Shown here: in pieces, positions 32,502 through 38,230 of the stretch
How positions within the stretch are numbered: position 1 is the stretch's first letter
Layout: the number at the start of each line of letters is the position of its first letter
Assembly (NCBI GenBank): GCA_025349905.2
Contig: MU624631.1
Location: forward strand, 1-38,230
From: Blastocladiella britannica
Lineage: Eukaryota > Blastocladiomycota > Blastocladiomycetes > Blastocladiales > Blastocladiaceae
Direction: 5' to 3'
DNA: 38,230 bases
Notes under the pieces: model-generated
What the model saw: the letters and a program-made list of their open reading frames with translations, nothing else
Told to the model about the DNA's origin: nothing
Databases searched by the model: none
Translations under genes and position numbers: made by a program

Positions 32502-34624
32502 TCACAAGTAGCCCGCGTAGGGCTCGGCCGCGCGGCGCCCGCCCAGGTTCGCGAACCACGTCCGCCACTCGTAGACCAGCGACAACCGGGCGCCGAAAAT
32601 CACAAACAGGACGGTCCCGGCCGATGCCACAATCATGTCGGTGGCGACCATGAGCCACAGCGACGGCAGGTTGGGAGCCGCTTGCGTCGCGCACGTATTC
32701 TGGCCCAGCCGATCAATCATGGTGCACTTCACCCAGTCGCGGAACCACGGCTCGTTGCCCTTGATGTCGAGTTTTGGCGATTCAAAGTTGTAGAACCTGT
32801 TGTTATTTTCAGTTTGAGGCAAATGGAGTCAATTGTGCAGAAATACAAGTACATACAGGAAAAACACCAAATAGGTGACAATGAGCTGGAACGCAAGCAT
32901 GAGCGCGCGCCACTGCACCTTCACAGCTCGAGCCGCGTGCTTAGCCTTGTGTCGGCCCGAGACGGCCGCCCCGGACCCCATGGACTGGCTATGTGCGGGC
33001 CCGTACGTCGACTCGCCCGTGTACGGGTCGGTGAACTTTTCACCGTAGTTGGCCGAAACCGTCTGCGACCGAACCCCCGAGCTCTCGAGCGACATGGTTT
33101 CCTTGAACGACGACCGTGCAATCGACCCGAACGTGCCAATGTGCAAAATGGACGCCACGCCAATCAGTCCCGCCAGCGGGTAAAAGAAGAGCGCTCCGGA
33201 CTGCGCGACCGAAATAAAGCACGTGGCGCCCGCGTCGTACTCGATCGCGCTCATCGCGTACGCGGCAATGGTGAATCCCATGGGCCACATCCAGCAGAAC
33301 AGCGACGTGAGATGGAAGTTGCGTTCGAGGAAATTGGACCGCCAGACCGCCGTCAAGTGCAGGTTTAGCACCAAATACACGGCCCATACGATCGTGAGGT
33401 GCGAGAAAAATACTAGGAATGTGCCCTGGATCGTGCACAGCTGGTTGGTCGCAAACCGAGATTCGAGCCACGGCGACAGCCCGTCGGGGGACTGCGCGTC
33501 CACTGCGCATTGGACGCGGCGCGGATCGGGAAAGGACATCTATTATATATTTTGTAAGATTCCGGCAAGTGGTCGGACATGTAAATAAGGAGTGTACCCA
33601 AATGTTGCCCATCCAGAAGGTCATGGCCATGGCAAAGAAGAAGACAATGATGGCCGGGTGCTTGCGCTTGTTGGGAAGCACCAGGTACGACAGGAACACA
33701 AACAAGGCGAATACGGACGACACGGCGCGGACGTAGACCGAGAGCTTGTTGATATTTGTCACCTGGCCTTCCTTGTAGAAGAGTTGCATCTGTCCACAGT
33801 ATAGTTAGAGCAGCAGTAAAAAAAAATTGGAAAAAATTGACATACCTTGGGTGCCGGGAAACAGCAACGGCCAAAGCACTGGCCACCGAGCGTGTTGTTG
33901 GCAGCATTCAACGGGTTCAACTCGCCATCGGGATTGGTGGCCATGTAACTCGGGCACGGCGCAGGCGGCATGATGGACCCAAGCTTGGCCGTAACTTTGT
34001 TACAAGTAGGGGTGCGATCAAAGAACGAATTCAGCTGCTGGCTTGCGCACGGCGGCAGGAGCGCCTGCTTCCCCTCAATGGTGAATGGGATCGCGCAGCG
34101 GTCGAGCACGTCCGTGCATGTAGAGAGGCACGGAAGACCAGGCTTGTTGATACCACTCGAGCACACGGGGAACGCTTGCGTGCAGATAAACCGCTGAAGG
34201 GCCTCGAGGCACACGGGGAACATGGTCTGCAGAGCGACTGTTTCGTTTTTGCTGACGCTCGCTTCGAAAGCGGTCTGGAGCTGCGTTTCAATGGCAACTT
34301 GCGCCTGGCCAGAGCGGGCGCCATCGATTTGCCATGTCACGTACGGCGCACAGAGCGACTTGGATTTGGTATTTGGCGCCACTGGAGTGAATGAAGTGCA
34401 GCCTTCAAACACAAAAAAGTGTGAGACTCACGTTCATGAACAGTTCTATTTATTAACAACGCACCGATGCCAGCACCGGCGGCAAACTTGCTATTGAGTG
34501 CGCCAAGGGCAGCGACAAAGCTGGGCGGAGCGGACGACGATGCCTGTGCGGAGGCGCCGGGGACGGCGATGGCAAGGGCGACAACGAGGACTGCTAGCAG
34601 CAGGATTCTGCTATGAAGATGCAT
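32502..34624 (-). CDS. Frizzled-like seven-transmembrane receptor, paralogue C
   Basis: Five exons (34624-34465, 34402-33846, 33789-33598, 33539-32857, 32796-32502) join to 628 codons. A signal peptide (ILLLAVLVVALAIAVPGASA) precedes the cysteine-rich domain (CTSFTPVAPN, MFPVCLEALQRFICTQAFPVC, CFGRCCFPAPK). Seven spans follow, with the same VLPNKRKHPAIIV and FFSHLTIVWAVYLVLNLHL landmarks. The protein ends SLVYEWRTWFANLGGRR plus 10 residues. Unlike A and B, there is no intron before span 3: the coding sequence runs directly through GTFLVFFSHLTIVW. Precise removal of one intron fits gene conversion from a spliced cDNA, or gain in the others. It stands 282 bp downstream of the HSBP1 start-proximal region and is transcribed away from HSBP1. 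Confidence 0.88.
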
Positions 34625-34923
34625 TATGTTATGGTTGGTGAAAATGAGGGGCCTTGGAGGAGAAAACGTTGGCCAGGAATTGCGGTGCTACACTGCTTAG
34701 GCTTTGGGAGGCGCGTTAATTATTACCTTCCATAATGATAACTCCGTGGCTGAAGTTAAATTACGGCTATTTACACTACACGCGCAGGTACGAGCAGGTA
34801 TATCAGGATTAGTAGTACGAATATAGGTACCTGGTACTTTTAGGAGTACGTGGACATGGACATGGCGGGCAAAGGGTGATTCCCAAGAAGCATCTTCCGA
34901 ATTACAAAATTAATCACAAAATC

Positions 34924-35296
34924 ATGTCTACCTCGCCACGGCCCACCTCGCCCAAATCCCCGGCCGCGCCCGGTCGCGTCGCAAGCCCCACGACCACCGC
35001 CGCATCTACCGCAGCAGCCCCCGACGACCCATCGCTCGAGCTGGCCGCTTACGTTGACCAGCTGATTCGCCAATTGCAGTCCAAGTTTGACGACATGTCC
35101 AGCCAAATCGTTGGCAAGAGTGCGCTTATATTCTCTTGACGAATGATCGCAAAAATACTGAAATTTGGCTTGGAGCGCTGCTGCAGTCGACACAATGTCC
35201 AACCGGCTCGACGACCTCGAAAAATCGATTTCCGACCTGATGGAGAGCACGGGCGGCGGTGGCGCGCCTGGAGGCCCCACCTCCGACAAGAATTGA
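34924..35296 (+). CDS. HSBP1: Heat shock factor-binding protein 1 (HSBP1)
   Basis: Two exons (34924-35119, 35187-35296) give 101 codons. HSBP1 is a small coiled coil that forms trimers or hexamers; in animals it binds the HSF1 trimer and dampens the heat-shock response, and it also helps assemble the WASH complex. The product has a ~38-residue Ser/Pro/Thr-rich leader, then LAAYVDQLIRQLQSKFDDMS, QIVGK, and across the intron IDTMSNRLDDLEKSISDLM. This aligns directly with human HSBP1 ([23 protein letters not shown], then SRIDDLEKNIADLM). The intron splits an isoleucine codon (A|TC). The C-tail is Gly/Pro-rich. The ATG at 34924 is preferred to 34876, which would add an unrelated 16-residue leader. 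Confidence 0.93.
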
Positions 35297-35334
35297 AAGG
35301 AAGAAAAAAAAATAGAGAGATTCGTGAAATGCCT

Positions 35335-35523
35335 TTATTCTTCTTCCACCTCTTTCATGCTCAACCGCACGACACGCCAGCCTGAACGCCCGCGCCCCAA
35401 CGGCATCGCCCGCAGCTGCCACCTCTGTATTTTTTTGTCTGCGCTGCTTCTCTCCTCTCGTTGACCGACAGTCGCTGCCCTTCCCAGTGTACTGCCTGTC
35501 TCCTTGCCCTCGGACGAGGCCAT
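35335..35523 (-). CDS. Possible 3'-terminal exon or short gene, unknown
   Basis: A minus-strand frame of 62 codons ends 38 bp past the HSBP1 stop, a spacing like that of the other convergent pairs here. Its last part (RWQLRAMPLGRGRSGWRVVR, then LSMKEVEEE) looks like genuine protein with the local G+C-rich codon bias. An AG (ATACAG) just before RWQLR could be a 3' splice site, making this the last exon of a longer gene. Upstream on its own strand lies the Fanzor remnant, so such a gene may have been truncated. No family is recognised, and it may be chance. Confidence 0.25.
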   Translation of the reverse strand: MASSEGKETGSTLGRAATVGQREERSSADKKIQRWQLRAMPLGRGRSGWRVVRLSMKEVEEE

Positions 35524-35675
35524 ATTGGTGTGGGTGGGGATGGTGCCAGCCGATAGGCAGATCCATGGGGTCAATGATGGCTGGACTCTGCAGAGCAGCT
35601 CGAGTGCCGCCAGGTCTTGGAACAACGCCAATGCGCCGCCATGGTCTCGTTACACAGCAGGAAAAAAAGATCATG

Positions 35676-36534
35676 GCACATACACGTACCCAACCGTGTC
35701 AGCAACCTCGTTCTGCGCGTCGTAGTACTCCAGGAAAGGACCTGATGGGCACGGCCGATCGAGCGTTTCATTCACTCTGGTGGAGACGGGGCAGACTCGG
35801 TGTTTCGCGGGTGAAGATGCAAAAAATCAATGGAGGCACTGAAGTGAATGTGGAAAAGGATCGCCCGCAAAGGCAAAGGCAGGCAAAGGTCCACGACACA
35901 ACAGATGCACTGTCATGTAAAAAGTCCGGCGCGGAGCAGGAGGACCTCAAGGCACTCCAGTCCAGCCTCTGTGCGAATGGCTGTTCGGCACGCAGCTGCG
36001 AGCTGGCGGCATTCCACGCCTACCTGATGCGTCGACTGGAGGTGGCCACCCCGCTCAGGCACCTCTATGGGACTGTCTCGCATCGGTATCGTTCGCTCAC
36101 TCAAGGAAAAGCGTTGATCCCAATGCTTGTGAACCGCATCAAGGCTGCGTTCACTGTGCCCATCGAGGTGCCAGCCGGTGTGCCGCTGGCAGAGGTGGTG
36201 GATGGTGCGCTGCTGGCCAAGGTACTGCCCCCGCAGCCCAAGAAGATTGCGCTGCTGTATGGGGACTGGTCGAACCAGCCAGGGTTCCATGGCAGCCAGT
36301 CAACAATGGGTGTGTGCCTTCACCGCGTGCTCGCTGACGAGTTTTTGCTGCTGCGCGTGAACGAGTTCCGGACGTCGCGCCTGTGTCCAATGTGCCATGG
36401 ACCGGTCGTGCCCCAGCGCTGACTGCAAGAGCCAGTGGTGGAACCGTGATGCTCTCGCCGCCGCTAACATCTCTGCCAAGGCCCACCGGGTTTTGCGCAA
36501 CCAAGTCGAGCTTCCGGCCTATAACCGTGCATGA
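35676..36534 (+). pseudogene. Fanzor-type (TnpB-like) RNA-guided nuclease remnant
   Basis: The plus strand encodes the C-terminal half of a Fanzor protein, the eukaryotic relatives of transposon-borne TnpB nucleases. The best-preserved part (about 35990-36420) reads AYLMRRLEVATPLRHLYGTV, KALIPMLVNRIKAAF, LLYGDWSNQPGFHGSQST, then VNEFRTSRLCPMCHG. The YGDWS block and the EYRTSxLC zinc-ribbon entry are Fanzor hallmarks. The frame then hits a stop at 36420. One shift away the homology resumes as CPSADCKSQWWNRDALAAANI, completing a four-Cys zinc ribbon and the RuvC-III Asp in the RDxxAAxNI motif. It ends at the TGA at 36532-36534. Further upstream, TYTYPTVSATSFCAS, a stop, then YSRKG (from about 35676) may be a decayed RuvC-I-proximal region, in a third frame. 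I see no intact N-terminus, so the copy is probably dead. Family assignment is strong for 35990-36534 and weak upstream. Confidence 0.82.
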
Positions 36535-36651
36535 GTAGATGACGGGAATAGTGGCCCAGACGGAGCCGTGTATCCGATTATTAGGGGTTTGTGCCCGCTG
36601 AGTGTGGGAAAATATAAATACACATTTAAACGACTTCATTTTGCCGATTTT

Positions 36652-38123
<1,472 letters not shown>

Positions 38124-38230
38124 ATTACTTGAATATTTGGTCTTTTTTTTTGGTACTTCGGGTGGAAGAGCGCTGTCGTCCGCACTTGTCGGTGGCTGAC
38201 AACAGCAGAAAGCAAAAGTGTTGCAAAAAA

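Noticed and set aside
34880..34905. Heat-shock-element-like GAA/TTC blocks upstream of HSBP1
   Set aside because: GAA and TTC blocks are present, but their spacing does not follow the alternating two-base gaps of a true element.

Overview
This is a gene-dense, G+C-rich nuclear segment of a eukaryote. Introns are frequent and short (about 53-127 nt) and spaces between genes are often under 100 bp. The gene set is CHD1, eIF6, dynein intermediate chain, LMBRD2, SIN3, CMC4, an RRM protein, METTL18/HPM1, POLD3/Pol32, three Frizzled-type receptors, HSBP1 and a Hog1/p38 MAP kinase. The MAP kinase is closest to fungal Hog1. Together with Frizzled-type receptors and a Fanzor remnant, this suggests an early-diverging, possibly zoosporic fungus (chytrid or blastoclad grade). 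The placement is inference; no rRNA or mitochondrial marker is present.

Layout. Positions 1-545 hold a frameshifted fragment of exportin-1 (CRM1), followed by about 1 kb with no convincing gene. CHD1 (1607-6311, minus) is separated by a 1.8 kb gap from eIF6 (8120-8931, plus). Dynein intermediate chain and LMBRD2 follow head-to-tail on the minus strand (8994-13888). SIN3 and a disordered protein of unknown function follow on the plus strand (14143-19994). Next come CMC4 (minus), an SR-rich two-RRM protein (plus), an unrecognised seven-exon gene and METTL18 (both minus), and POLD3 (plus). From 27446 to 34624 three paralogous Frizzled-like receptors lie in direct tandem on the minus strand. HSBP1 (plus) follows. 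A decayed Fanzor-type (TnpB-like) nuclease reading frame lies at 35676-36534, and a Hog1/p38 MAP kinase (minus) closes the window.

Functional themes. Several genes act in chromatin and transcription (CHD1, SIN3, HSBP1) or in ribosome biogenesis (eIF6, METTL18 acting on ribosomal protein uL3). The receptors and the MAP kinase are signalling genes, but nothing in the sequence links them in one pathway. I see no operon-like functional cluster. The most notable observations are the Fanzor remnant, the tandem Frizzled array with differing intron patterns, a 5' splice-site bias in which all 34 frame-verified introns have a pyrimidine at position +4, and the exportin-1 fragment. Multi-exon genes are given as outer limits, with exon coordinates in the evidence.
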